Below are positions 8,043 to 16,751 of a DNA stretch of 64,000 bases, one piece after another. The first letter of the stretch is position 1; each line of letters starts with the position of its first letter. Source of the stretch: Halorubrum salinum (GTDB lineage Archaea; Halobacteriota; Halobacteria; Halobacteriales; Haloferacaceae); assembly GCF_024494575.1 (NCBI RefSeq), contig NZ_JANHDO010000001.1:186001-250000 (forward strand), written 5' to 3'. Below the pieces are notes generated by a model. It was not told the DNA's origin. It did no database searches and worked only from the letters and a program-made list of their open reading frames with translations. A program made the translations under genes and the position numbers.

Positions 8043-9097
8043 CGGCCCGCGTCCGGTCCCGCGTCGACCGCTGGTTCGCTCGGCGTCCCGCGCTCGCGCT
8101 CGCGGCGCTGCTCCCGGTCGGGGCGGTGACCCCCTTCCTTCCGGTCGAGGTCGGCGTCGCCGCGTTCGCGCTCGGCACGCTCGTGGTCGGGATGGCACAC
8201 GGCGCTATCGACCACCTCGTTCCGCTGCGCGCCGCGGGCGTCTCGGCTCGCCGGTCGTTCGCGGCCGTCGGCGGCGTCTACGCGGTCCTCGGCGGCGCGG
8301 TCGTCGTCGGATTCGCGCTCGCTCCCGCGGCCGCGTTCGTCGGGTTCGTCGCGCTCACGTGGCTCCACTGGGGACAGGGCGACGTCGCGACGCTCGCGCT
8401 CGCGGGCGTCGACCACCTCCCGACGACGGGCGAACGGGGGCTCGCCGCGGTCGTTCGCGGCGGACTGCCGATGGCCGTCCCCCTGCTCGCGCACCCGGAC
8501 GAGTACCGGCTCGTCGCCGAGTGGACCGTCGGGCTGTTCCTCGCGGAGTCGGCCGCGTCGGCCGCCGTCGACCCGATTTTCTCCCCCGCCGTGCGAACCG
8601 CCACCGCCGGGGTCATGATCGGGGCGACGCTCGCGTCGACCGGCGCGGGCTACGTCCGCGTCCGCGCGGGGGCCGACCGCCGCGGCTGGCTCCGCGACGC
8701 GGCCGAGGTCGCTCTCCTGTGGGCGTGGTTCCTGCTCGCCGCGCCGGTGTTCGCGATCGGCGTCTACTTCGCGCTGTGGCACTCGCTCCGGCACGTCGGC
8801 CGGCTCGTCCTGTTGGATCCTACGGCCGCGAGCGCGGTCGAGGCCGGCGACCTGCGCGGCGCGCTCTCCCGGTTCGCGCGCGACGCCGCACCGCTCACGC
8901 TCGGCGGGTTCCTCGTGGTGGCAGCCGTCGGGCTGGCAGTGCCGCGGGGCCCGGCCCCGGCCGCCGGTGCGGTCGCACCCGGCGACGCGCTCGCGGTGTC
9001 GCTCGTCGCCATCGCGGCGCTGACACTTCCCCACGTCGCGGTCGTCGCGTGGCTCGACCGCCGACAGGGCGTGTGGCGCTCGGGACCGTTCGGGTGA
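8039..9097 (+). CDS. blh: Beta-carotene 15,15'-dioxygenase, Brp/Blh family
   Basis: 352 residues, ATG overlapping the crtY stop. A polytopic membrane protein with the conserved histidine motifs GMAHGAIDHL near residue 56, WLHWGQGD near 110 and WHSLRHVGRL near 250, which ligate the iron in Brp/Blh enzymes. These cleave beta-carotene into two retinals for opsins. With the cyclase just before it, lycopene can be taken to retinal by this two-gene unit. No opsin gene is in the window. In haloarchaea brp is often next to bop; that is not the case here. Confidence 0.9.
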   Translation: MTARVRSRVDRWFARRPALALAALLPVGAVTPFLPVEVGVAAFALGTLVVGMAHGAIDHLVPLRAAGVSARRSFAAVGGVYAVLGGAVVVGFALAPAAAFVGFVALTWLHWGQGDVATLALAGVDHLPTTGERGLAAVVRGGLPMAVPLLAHPDEYRLVAEWTVGLFLAESAASAAVDPIFSPAVRTATAGVMIGATLASTGAGYVRVRAGADRRGWLRDAAEVALLWAWFLLAAPVFAIGVYFALWHSLRHVGRLVLLDPTAASAVEAGDLRGALSRFARDAAPLTLGGFLVVAAVGLAVPRGPAPAAGAVAPGDALAVSLVAIAALTLPHVAVVAWLDRRQGVWRSGPFG

Positions 9098-9112
9098 CTC
9101 CGAGCGACGCGC

Positions 9113-10000
9113 TCACTCCCACCCCGGCGTCCCCGGTGCTCCGGCGTCGTCTTCCAGCTCGCTGACCAGCCGGTCCCGCTCTCGGTCCGACATCGCCGCG
9201 AGCGAACCCCGGTCGCCCGCGCGCTCGCGCCACTCGCGGGCCGCCCGTCCGACCCACGAGTCGGCCTCTAAGGCGCGCGCTTCGGCCTCGGCGGCGCGCT
9301 CGCGATTCACCGACAGCGACGCGGGCCGCGACCCGACGGCGACGCCGACGAACCGGGACCGATCGACGGCGGTCGCGTCGCCCTCGCGGAGGCGGGCGAC
9401 GACCCCGTCGAGTTCGTCGGGATCGGGGTGGGCGAACACGGTCGATCCGAGCGCCTGCGGGCCGAACGCCGGCGGCGGCACGTCGTCCGGGGCCGCGTCG
9501 TCGAGCAGGCGTTCGCCGCCGCCGGCGGCCTCGACGCGCTCGCACTCCGTCTCGGCGTCCAGCGCGAGGTTGTGTGCGGGGTAGCTCGCGCAGGTCCGCG
9601 GGTACCGGTCCGTCCCGTGGATCCGACACTGGAGAGTCGTCGGGTCGAGGAAGGCGCAGGTGTCGAGCCACCGCGGCTCGTCGGTGCCTATCGGCGCGAC
9701 GGGCTTCGGCGGCTTGCGGAGTCCGACGACGAAGACGGGCCGACTATCGACGGCCGCGAGGTCGGTCCCGCCGACGGCGACGCGGTCGTCGCCCTCCGCG
9801 GGCTCGAACAGCCGAGGGACGAGCACGTCGCCGAGGCCGTCCTCGACGAAGCGGGCGACCTCGTCGCGGGTGAGCGGCACCAGGTCGTAGGCGTCGTCGA
9901 GCGGGGGACGCGAGCCCGTCCGGTCGGAGCCGGCGGCAACCGGATCGAGCGGCCGCCAGTCGACACAGCAGCCGGCGCACCCCTCACAGCGGAGGTCCAT
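9113..10000 (-). CDS. YkgJ-family cysteine-cluster protein
   Basis: 295 residues from the ATG at 10000. The N-terminus reads CEGCAGCC, and a second cluster has C-A-F-L...QCRIHGTDRYPRTCASYP, the CxxCxxCC...C...C.IH..RP..C..YP pattern of the YkgJ/UPF0153 family, which probably binds zinc or an iron-sulfur cluster. A helical, acidic C-terminal part of about 120 residues is extra. Convergent with the blh gene. Biochemical role is not established for the family. Confidence 0.8.
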   Translation of the reverse strand: MDLRCEGCAGCCVDWRPLDPVAAGSDRTGSRPPLDDAYDLVPLTRDEVARFVEDGLGDVLVPRLFEPAEGDDRVAVGGTDLAAVDSRPVFVVGLRKPPKPVAPIGTDEPRWLDTCAFLDPTTLQCRIHGTDRYPRTCASYPAHNLALDAETECERVEAAGGGERLLDDAAPDDVPPPAFGPQALGSTVFAHPDPDELDGVVARLREGDATAVDRSRFVGVAVGSRPASLSVNRERAAEAEARALEADSWVGRAAREWRERAGDRGSLAAMSDRERDRLVSELEDDAGAPGTPGWE

Positions 10001-10085
10001 CGTGGTGGCTGTGATAACGATGCACACGCGTATAAGGGCTCGCGACGCGTCGCGGACCCGTCTCTCGCGGCTGCCGCTCCCGTGA

Positions 10086-11264
10086 TCACTCGCTTTCGAC
10101 GCCGATCACGTGAGCGTCCGCGGGGTCGAACCCCACGGCGACCTCGCCGGAGAGCGGGTCGCGTGCGCGGATCACGATCTCGCGCCCGCCCCAGTCGAGC
10201 GTCATCCGCGTCGTCTCGCCGAGGAACTCCGCGTTCGCGACGGTCGCCGTAATGCGATTCCGACCGCCGCCGATCCGCAGGTGTTCGGGTCGGACGCAGA
10301 CCGTGATCCGGTCGCCGGGACCGGGCGACGTCCGCGCGTCGCGGTCTCCGAGTCCGACCCGAAACCGCTCGCCGTCGACCTCGATCGCGGTCTCGTTTCC
10401 GTCGCGTGCGCCGTCGTCGAGTGCCCCGGTTTCGCCGTCGACCGCGCCGTCTCCGCCCCTCTCGCCCTCGGCGTCCGCCGTCCCGGACGCGCCGACGACC
10501 CGTCCGGTAAACACGTTGTTGTCGCCGACGAACTCGGCGACGAACCGCGTCGCGGGCTCGCGGTACACCGTTCGGGGCGGCGCGACCTGCTCCGGCGTCC
10601 CCCCGGACATCACGGCGACGCGGTCGGAGATCGCAAGCGCCTCCTCCTGGTCGTGGGTGACGTAGACGGTGGTGATCCCCAGCTCGGACTGGATCGCTTT
10701 GACCTGCACGCGGAGCCGCTCGCGGAGCCGCGCGTCGAGCGCGCTCATCGGCTCGTCCAAGAGCAACACGTCGGGTCCCGGTGCGATCGCGCGCGCCATC
10801 GCCACCCGCTGTTTCTGCCCGCCGGAGAGGCTCTCGGGGTCGCGGTCGGCGGCGTCGGGGAGATCGACCAGCTCCAGAAGCTCAGCCACGCGCTCTCCTC
10901 GCGTGACGCCCCCGGGCGGGTCCGCGAAGTTGAGCCCGTACCCGACGTTCTCGCCGACGGTCATGTGGGGGAACAGCGCGTAGTTCTGGAAGACGACGCC
11001 CACGTCGCGCGCCTCGGGCGGGACGCCGGCGACGGAGTCGCCGCCGAACCGTATCGCACCCTCCGTGGGCGCTTCGAACCCCGCGATCAGCCGGAGCGTC
11101 GTCGTCTTCCCGCAGCCGGAGGGGCCGACTAAGGTGAAAAACTCGCCCTCGCGCACCCGGAGGCTCACGTCGTCGACCGCGGCGGTGTCGCCGTAGCGTT
11201 TGGTGACACCGTCGAGTTCGACGGCTACCGGGGCGTGCGACTCCTCAGAGCCCACGGCTCTCAC
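10086..11264 (-). CDS. ABC transporter ATP-binding protein (thiamine-type operon)
   Basis: 392 residues. Walker A GPSGCGKTTT near residue 49, Q-loop VVFQNYALFPHM, signature LSGGQKQR, Walker B VLLLDEPMSALD and the H-loop VTHDQEEAL are all intact. The C-terminal part holds TOBE-like beta strands, interrupted by an acidic disordered insert of about 50 residues. It overlaps the permease gene by 20 bases and is the last gene of a minus-strand operon. Such ATPases power iron, polyamine or thiamine importers; the substrate-binding protein points to thiamine. Confidence 0.88.
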   Translation of the reverse strand: MRAVGSEESHAPVAVELDGVTKRYGDTAAVDDVSLRVREGEFFTLVGPSGCGKTTTLRLIAGFEAPTEGAIRFGGDSVAGVPPEARDVGVVFQNYALFPHMTVGENVGYGLNFADPPGGVTRGERVAELLELVDLPDAADRDPESLSGGQKQRVAMARAIAPGPDVLLLDEPMSALDARLRERLRVQVKAIQSELGITTVYVTHDQEEALAISDRVAVMSGGTPEQVAPPRTVYREPATRFVAEFVGDNNVFTGRVVGASGTADAEGERGGDGAVDGETGALDDGARDGNETAIEVDGERFRVGLGDRDARTSPGPGDRITVCVRPEHLRIGGGRNRITATVANAEFLGETTRMTLDWGGREIVIRARDPLSGEVAVGFDPADAHVIGVESE

Positions 11265-13050
11265 CCCCGAGCCGCTCGATCACGACGAAGCTACAGCCGG
11301 TGACGACGAGCAAGACGACGCCCATTGCGGTCGCCGGTCCGAGCCGCCGACCGATGAAGCGTTCGATGGCGATCGGCATCGTGTACGCGTCGGCCCCCGT
11401 CGCGAGCACGACCGTCGCCGTGAACTCCCCGATCGAGATGGCGAACGCGAACGCCGCGCCGGCGACGACGGCCGGCCACACGAGCGGTAGTTCCACGTCC
11501 CGAAGCGCCCGCGCCCGAGACGCGCCGAGCGCCCGCGCCGACTCGACGAGCGACCGGTCGAGCGCCTCCAGTCCGGGCGCGACGGTTCGGACGACGAACG
11601 GGTACCCCGCCACCGCGTGGGCGACGACGATGGCGACCGCCCCGGACGCGGTGACCCGCCACCCCGCGACCTCCACGCCGAAGACGAGCCCGCGAAGCAG
11701 GCCGAGCCCGACGACGATCCCGGAGACGGCGAGCGGGGCCATCGCGGCGGCGTCGACCAGCTTCCGGCCGCGGTAGCGCCGGGTCGTCAACACGGCGACC
11801 ACGACGCCCATCGGCAGCGCGAGCAGCGTCGCCCCGACCGCGAACCCGAGCGAGTTCCGGATCGCGGGCCACGGTCTGACCTGAAACGCGGCCGCGGTCC
11901 GCTGTCTCGCGGCCAGGAACCGGTAGTGCTCCAGCGTGAGCGCCCCGTCCCCGCCCGTCACGCTCGCGAGGATCATCGACGCGATCGGCGCGAGGAAGAC
12001 GACCGCGGCGACGGCGACGTAGGCGGCGAGTCCGACGCGCGACACCCACTCGCGGACCGTCGGCGTCGACGGCAAAAGCGGCTTGCGGGGGAGCGGTCGC
12101 GCCCCGCGCGACCGGACCGCGCTTTGCGCCTCGTACCGGAGGTACGCGAGCAGCACGCCGAGCGAGATGACGAGTTCGATGATCGCGAGCGCGGCCGCCT
12201 CGGCGTAGCTCAGGTCGCGAACGAGCCGGTAGACGAACACCTCGACGGTCGCGAGCTGGAACCCGCCGAGCGCGAGCACGATGGGGAACGTGCCGAACGT
12301 GAACACGAACGTGAGCGCCGCGCCCGTCAGCACCGCCGGGTACACCTGCGGTGCGACCACGTCGACGAAGGCCCGCACCGGTCCCGCGCCGAGGCTCCGC
12401 GCCGTCTCGACCGCGCCGGCGTCGACCGACTCCCACGCCGCGGTCGTCACCCGCGCGACGAGCGGGGCGTTGTAGAAGGCGTGGGCGATCACGATCGCCT
12501 CGAGCGTGAACAACAGGTCCACCGCCGGGAGCCCGAGCGCGCCGAGGACCGCGTTGAGCGTCCCGTTGCGCCCGAAAGTGGCGACGAACCCGACCGCGAC
12601 CATGATCGACGGGAGCACGAACGGAACGATGGTAAGCGACCGAATCGTTCGCCGGCCGGGGAACTCGAAGCGCGCCAGCAGGTACGCGGCCGGGAGGCCG
12701 AGCGCGACGCTCGCGACCGTCGACAGCGCGGCCTGATACGCGGTGAACCCGACGATCCCGAGCCGCCGGTCCGGCGAGACGAGGTCGCGGGCGACCGCCG
12801 TCGGGGACTCGCCGGCGAACAGCCGCGCCGCCTCGCCGAAGTAGAACGGGTCGCGGAGGATCTCCGCGAACGCCCCGAGAGAGACGCCGCCGTCGACGCG
12901 GACCGCCTCGATCAGGACGGTGGCGACGGGGTAGTAGAAGGCGACGACGAGCGTGGCGCTCGTCGCGACCGCGAGCAGCGTCAGCAGCCGCCCTTCGAGG
13001 CGGTCGGGGAGGGACCGGCTCCCGTCGCTCCGACGATCGCGGTCGCTCAC
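11245..13050 (-). CDS. ABC transporter permease, fused double domain (ThiP-like)
   Basis: 601 residues with about twelve transmembrane segments. Two permease domains are joined: each carries an EAA loop, ETARSLGAGPVRAFVD...P in the first half and ESARALGASRARALRDVELP in the second, which contact the ATPase subunit. Fused permeases are typical of ThiP (thiamine) and FbpB (iron) importers. It starts 7 bases after the binding-protein stop and overlaps the ATPase gene, so the three are one operon. Confidence 0.88.
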   Translation of the reverse strand: MSDRDRRSDGSRSLPDRLEGRLLTLLAVATSATLVVAFYYPVATVLIEAVRVDGGVSLGAFAEILRDPFYFGEAARLFAGESPTAVARDLVSPDRRLGIVGFTAYQAALSTVASVALGLPAAYLLARFEFPGRRTIRSLTIVPFVLPSIMVAVGFVATFGRNGTLNAVLGALGLPAVDLLFTLEAIVIAHAFYNAPLVARVTTAAWESVDAGAVETARSLGAGPVRAFVDVVAPQVYPAVLTGAALTFVFTFGTFPIVLALGGFQLATVEVFVYRLVRDLSYAEAAALAIIELVISLGVLLAYLRYEAQSAVRSRGARPLPRKPLLPSTPTVREWVSRVGLAAYVAVAAVVFLAPIASMILASVTGGDGALTLEHYRFLAARQRTAAAFQVRPWPAIRNSLGFAVGATLLALPMGVVVAVLTTRRYRGRKLVDAAAMAPLAVSGIVVGLGLLRGLVFGVEVAGWRVTASGAVAIVVAHAVAGYPFVVRTVAPGLEALDRSLVESARALGASRARALRDVELPLVWPAVVAGAAFAFAISIGEFTATVVLATGADAYTMPIAIERFIGRRLGPATAMGVVLLVVTGCSFVVIERLGGESRGL

Positions 13051-13057
13051 GGCGCGA

Positions 13058-14356
13058 TCAGTTCCCGACGAACTGGCGTTCCCACGCTTCGATCCACTCG
13101 CCGACAGAGCCCCGTAGCTCGTCGTACGTGAACGTCACCGGATCCGCGGGCTCCTGTGCCAGTTCGGCGTAGTCGTCCGGGAGCGTCGCGGTGTCGGTCG
13201 CCGGGAACGCGACGTTCCGCTGGGCGATCTCGCCTTGGACTTCGGGATCGAGCATGAACGACATGAACTCGCGGGCGAGATCCGGCGTATCGGTCTCGGC
13301 GAAGACGGCCATCCCCTCGGGAGTGGCGTACGCCTGATCGTTCACGAATCGGATCTGGTGTTCTTCCAAGTTCGCGCCCTCCATGTCCGCGAACACCTGA
13401 TCGGTCGAGTAGGAGACGACCATGGGAGCCTCGCCGTTCGACCACGCGGTGTAGGCGTCGTCCCACGACCCGAGCACCCGCACGTCGTTGGCCTGGAGGT
13501 CCGCCCAGTAGTCGAGGTAGTCGTAGTCCGGGTCCCCGTCCTCGCCCTCGACGGTCCCGTCCGGCCCGTCGCCGAACCGATTGACCGTGTGTAGAAGGAA
13601 GGCGCGGCCCGTCGCGGACGACCCCGGGTTCTGCGCGATGAGCGCCCCCGCGTGCTCGGGGTCGAGGAGCCCCTCGAAGGTCGCCGGGGCCTCCGTCTCG
13701 GTCCCGTCGTACACGAGGCTCACGTACCCGGTGTCGAAGGGGACGGCGCGGCCGAACGGGTCGAACGACAGCCCGTCGCGGACGTCCTCGGCCCCGTCGA
13801 TATCGCCCGCCTCCGCGAACAGCTCGTCGTCGAGCTCGCTGTCGACCCGCACCAGGTCCTCGGTGTTGAAGCCGACGTAGACGTCGGCGTCGATCCCGAC
13901 GCCGGACTGCGCGCGCTCGACGTAGTAGTTGATCTCGTTGTCCGGCGTCGCCCACTCCAGCGTGGCGTCGAACCGGCTCTCGAACTCCTCTTTGAGCCAC
14001 TCGCCCGGGCTCACCGACGGCGCGTCGATGAAGTTGGTGTACGTCGCGACGGTGAGCGTCGGGGTCTCGTCGTCTCCCCCGTCGTCCCCCTCGCTCGTGT
14101 CGCCACCCGCGCCGCCGCCCTCCCCGTCAGATCCCGCACCGTCGCCAGCCCCCTCGTCGTCGTTCGTCCGTTCGGCGCTACAGCCCGCGAGCGCGGCGGC
14201 TCCGGCCGCCCCGCCGAGCGCGAGGACCCGGCGTCTGGTGTGCCGGTCGGTCGCGCCGACCGCCTCGGTGTCGCCGGCGCGGTCGCCGGAGCCGTCCTCG
14301 TCGCTGCCGGTGTCGCTCGGGAAACCCCGACCGTCGGTCGTCTCGTCGTCGGTCAT
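13058..14356 (-). CDS. ABC transporter substrate-binding lipoprotein, thiamine-binding (ThiB/TbpA) type
   Basis: 432 residues. A 38-residue N-terminal cytosolic stretch leads into a twin-arginine motif (TRRRVLALGG) and a lipobox LAGC, then an acidic Gly/Ser linker of about 35 residues. The mature domain matches TbpA: TVATYTNF, VPFDTGYVSLVYD, ALIAQNPGSSATGRAFL, SWDDAYTAWSNGEAPMVVSYST and EGMAVFAET. It is exported folded by Tat and anchored by lipid outside the membrane. First gene of the operon, under a TATA/palindrome promoter. Thiamine is the best substrate guess; iron is the main alternative. Confidence 0.82.
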   Translation of the reverse strand: MTDDETTDGRGFPSDTGSDEDGSGDRAGDTEAVGATDRHTRRRVLALGGAAGAAALAGCSAERTNDDEGAGDGAGSDGEGGGAGGDTSEGDDGGDDETPTLTVATYTNFIDAPSVSPGEWLKEEFESRFDATLEWATPDNEINYYVERAQSGVGIDADVYVGFNTEDLVRVDSELDDELFAEAGDIDGAEDVRDGLSFDPFGRAVPFDTGYVSLVYDGTETEAPATFEGLLDPEHAGALIAQNPGSSATGRAFLLHTVNRFGDGPDGTVEGEDGDPDYDYLDYWADLQANDVRVLGSWDDAYTAWSNGEAPMVVSYSTDQVFADMEGANLEEHQIRFVNDQAYATPEGMAVFAETDTPDLAREFMSFMLDPEVQGEIAQRNVAFPATDTATLPDDYAELAQEPADPVTFTYDELRGSVGEWIEAWERQFVGN

Positions 14357-14378
14357 TACCCAGTGATTACACCGGGTA
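14357..14378 (-). promoter_or_regulatory. Palindromic operator candidate of the thiamine-type operon
   Basis: Immediately before the ATG of the binding-protein gene is an imperfect 22-bp inverted repeat with arms TACCC-n-GTG and CAC-n-GGGTA (8 of 9 arm positions pair). On the minus strand it lies between the TATA box (about 14380-14388) and the start codon, where a bound protein would block initiation. Archaeal thiamine regulators of the ThiR type bind palindromes in such promoters, but I cannot confirm that this is their motif. Confidence 0.5.
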
Positions 14379-14379
14379 G

Positions 14380-14388
14380 TTATAAAAC
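14380..14388 (-). promoter_or_regulatory. TATA box of the thiamine-type ABC operon
   Basis: On the minus strand the sequence reads TTTTATAAC, about 25-30 bases before the ATG at 14356. The spacing predicts a transcript that starts at or very close to the start codon, i.e. leaderless, as is common in haloarchaea. It is the only A/T-rich patch in the intergenic gap. Confidence 0.6.
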
Positions 14389-14413
14389 GGTCCGTGTCGT
14401 CCCGCGCGCCGCG

Positions 14414-14947
14414 TCAGAAGAATCCCTTGACGGCGTTTATGACGCCCCACGTCACCTGTTTCACCACCTTTCCGTCCTCACCGGTGATGACGATCCCCTC
14501 GACCGTGCCGTCGGTCCGCTCGCCGTTCCGGACGTTCTGGACGAACCCGGACACGGGATCCTCGCTCGTCGCGAGCGACTGCGCCGTCTCGCGAGTCATG
14601 AGCATTTTGAGGCCGGCGTCGTCGTCTCTCGACTGTTCGAGTTCGGTGATGGTCCCGTCGTCGGCCATCCGGAAGGAGAACACGACGTCCGTCTCGACGA
14701 TGTAGACGTTGACGGTGTTACCTCTGATCCGATCGTACACCCGCTCCTCGGCGAAACTCATGTCGACTTCGCCGACGTTGCTGTTGTACTGCGACTGCAT
14801 CTGCTCTAGGTCGCCGAAGAGGTCGTCGGCCCACGCCGGCTGGTCGGCCGACTGACCGCCAGACTGCGCGGCGACCGACCCCGCACCGCCGACGAGCGCG
14901 ACCGCCACGAGGAGCGCGACGGCGACCCGGACGATAGTCGATGGCAT
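14414..14947 (-). CDS. Secreted or surface protein of unknown function
   Basis: 177 residues. A clear Sec signal peptide (MPSTIVRVAVALLVAVAL then VAAQS) covers about residues 1-29. The mature part is acidic with alternating strands and helices, among them RGNTVNVYIVET, SFRMADDGTI and MTRETAQSLATSEDPVSGFVQNV, and ends in ITWGVINAVKGFF-like hydrophobic sequence that could contact a membrane. A distant likeness to SCP2-type domains is possible but unproven. The gene precedes the ABC operon on the same strand with a separate promoter between them. Confidence 0.65.
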   Translation of the reverse strand: MPSTIVRVAVALLVAVALVGGAGSVAAQSGGQSADQPAWADDLFGDLEQMQSQYNSNVGEVDMSFAEERVYDRIRGNTVNVYIVETDVVFSFRMADDGTITELEQSRDDDAGLKMLMTRETAQSLATSEDPVSGFVQNVRNGERTDGTVEGIVITGEDGKVVKQVTWGVINAVKGFF

Positions 14948-15069
14948 ACGCGGTCCTTCGCGGGCGACCTATTTGGAGATTGGGACCGCGGCGCGGAACG
15001 TCGCCCCCGCCGTGCGATCGGATCCACGAGGACAGTCAGTTATTTGCGCCCCGGCGGTCTTCCGGCGGC

Positions 15070-15813
15070 ATGGACGAGACGACGGTCAGATTCCTCGGCA
15101 CCGGCGACCCGCTCGGCACCGGTGGCCGGCTTCAGACCAGCATCCACGTCGACACGGGCTCGACGCGCCTGCTCGTCGACTGCGGGGCGTCGGCGCTATC
15201 CGAGATGAACCGCTACGACCTGGACCGCAACGAGGTCGGCACGATCCTCCTCACGCACCTCCACGGCGACCACTTCGCCGGGATTCCCTTCTTCGTGCTC
15301 GACGCGCAGTTCGCCTCCGATCGGACCGAGCCGCTCACGATCGTCGGTCCGCCCGGGACCGAGTCGCGGGTCACGGAGGCGATGGAGGTGTTCTTCCCCG
15401 GCCTCTCCGAGGTGGATCAGGCCTTCGACATCGAGTTCGTGGAGATCGAGCCCGGAGCGACGACGAGCGTCGGCCCGATCGACGTGCGCCCGTATCTCGC
15501 CGACCACCCGAGCGGCGACCCCTCCTACGCCCTCCGCGTCGAGGTCGACGGTTCGACGGTCACCTACTCCGGCGACACGGCGTGGGTCGACGACCTCGTC
15601 GACGCCGCCGCCGGAGCCGACCTCTTCGTCTGCGAGGCGTACGCCTTCGACGCCGACATCCCGTACCACATGACGTACACGACGTTCCTCGAACACGAGC
15701 CGGAGATCGACGCCGACCGGACGATCCTGACCCACATGAGCACCACGATGTTCGACCGCCTCGACGAGGTCGACCACGAGTGCGCGACCGACGGGATGGT
15801 AGTCGAGATCTGA
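15070..15813 (+). CDS. Metallo-beta-lactamase-fold hydrolase (RNase Z-like)
   Basis: 247 residues, ATG at 15070. The metal-binding motif THLHGDHFAG is near residue 62, an ADHPSGDPSYAL stretch gives the next His, TYSGDTAW the bridging Asp near 172, and a TILTHMST motif the last His. The layout matches the RNase Z/arylsulfatase branch of the fold. An A/T-rich TTATTT lies about 30 bases before the start, suggesting a leaderless transcript. Since the exosite of true RNase Z is not evident, the substrate is left open. Confidence 0.85.
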   Translation: MDETTVRFLGTGDPLGTGGRLQTSIHVDTGSTRLLVDCGASALSEMNRYDLDRNEVGTILLTHLHGDHFAGIPFFVLDAQFASDRTEPLTIVGPPGTESRVTEAMEVFFPGLSEVDQAFDIEFVEIEPGATTSVGPIDVRPYLADHPSGDPSYALRVEVDGSTVTYSGDTAWVDDLVDAAAGADLFVCEAYAFDADIPYHMTYTTFLEHEPEIDADRTILTHMSTTMFDRLDEVDHECATDGMVVEI

Positions 15814-15878
15814 ACGCCTCCTGCGGGTTCGACCGCGGGTGTCTGACGGGGCTCGCCCGTCGCTTCGCGATCCGCGAG

Positions 15879-15947
15879 TCTGCGCCTGTCCGACCCGCGA
15901 GCCTGCGCCTGTCCGACCCGCGAGTCTGCGCCTGTCCGACCCGCGAG
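15879..15947 (+). repeat. Three tandem copies of a 23-bp repeat upstream of hisA
   Basis: A 23-bp unit containing CTGCGCCTGTCCGACCCG is repeated three times head to tail, with one T/C difference in the first base of the middle unit. It sits between the MBL-fold gene and hisA, ending about 40 bases before the hisA start. No coding frame explains it. It may be slippage-generated spacer or a regulatory array. Coordinates may be off by one base. Confidence 0.8.
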
Positions 15948-15986
15948 ACCGACCGCTTTAATCGCCGCCCGCCACTTCGCTCCCGT

Positions 15987-16727
15987 ATGACTCACTTCCC
16001 CGAGTTCGAGGTCATCCCCGCGGTCGACGTGCAAGACGGCGAGGTCGTCCAGTTGGTCGGCGGCGAGCGCGGCACGGGCAAACGCTACGGCGACCCCGTG
16101 GAGGCCGCAGAGCGCTGGATCGACGCGGGGGCCGAGACGCTCCACCTCGTCGACCTCGACGGCGCGTTCGAGGGCGAGCGCGTCAACGCCGACGCGATCG
16201 AGGCGGTCGTCGAGGCGGTTCCCGGGGACGTGGGACTTCAGCTCGGCGGGGGCATCCGCACCGCCGAGGGCGCGCGCGACCTCCTCGATCTGGGGCTCGA
16301 CCGCGTGATCTTGGGTACCGCGGCCGTCGAGTCGCCGGAGATAGTCGCCGCGATCGACGAGACCCACCCCGACAGCGTCGTCGTCAGCCTCGACGCGAAA
16401 GACGGCGAGGTCGTCGTCTCGGGGTGGACCGAGGGGACCGGCCTCGATCCGGCCGAGGCCGCGAGTCGCTACGCGGACCTCGGCGCGGGCGCGATCCTGT
16501 TCACGAACGTCGACGTCGAGGGACAGCTGGCGGGGATCGATCGGGCCGCGGTCGAACGCGTCGTCGAGGCGGTCGACGTCCCGGTCGTCGCCTCGGGCGG
16601 AGTCGCGACGACCGACGACGTGGTCGCCCTGAAGGAGGCCGGCGCGGCCGCGGTCGTCGTCGGCACCGCGCTCTACGAGGGAACGTTCACGCTGCGAGAG
16701 GCGCAGGCGGCAGCGGACGGGGTCTGA
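15987..16727 (+). CDS. hisA: HisA, phosphoribosylformimino-AICAR-phosphate isomerase
   Basis: 246 residues, ATG at 15987. A TIM barrel with the catalytic aspartate in VIPAVDVQDG near residue 12, LHLVDLDGA in strand 2, LQLGGGIR, SLDAKDGEVVVSGWTE, the second catalytic Asp in FTNVDVEG, and VVASGGVAT at the phosphate site. It catalyses the fourth step of histidine synthesis, isomerising ProFAR. hisB lies 2.3 kb further on, separated by two minus-strand genes, so the his genes are near each other but not in one operon. Confidence 0.95.
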   Translation: MTHFPEFEVIPAVDVQDGEVVQLVGGERGTGKRYGDPVEAAERWIDAGAETLHLVDLDGAFEGERVNADAIEAVVEAVPGDVGLQLGGGIRTAEGARDLLDLGLDRVILGTAAVESPEIVAAIDETHPDSVVVSLDAKDGEVVVSGWTEGTGLDPAEAASRYADLGAGAILFTNVDVEGQLAGIDRAAVERVVEAVDVPVVASGGVATTDDVVALKEAGAAAVVVGTALYEGTFTLREAQAAADGV

Positions 16728-16751
16728 TCTCGCTCTCCGACACCTCCCGTC

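Noticed and set aside
13058-14388. A TPP riboswitch upstream of the thiamine-type operon
   Set aside because: The TATA box is about 25 bases before the ATG, leaving no leader for a riboswitch.
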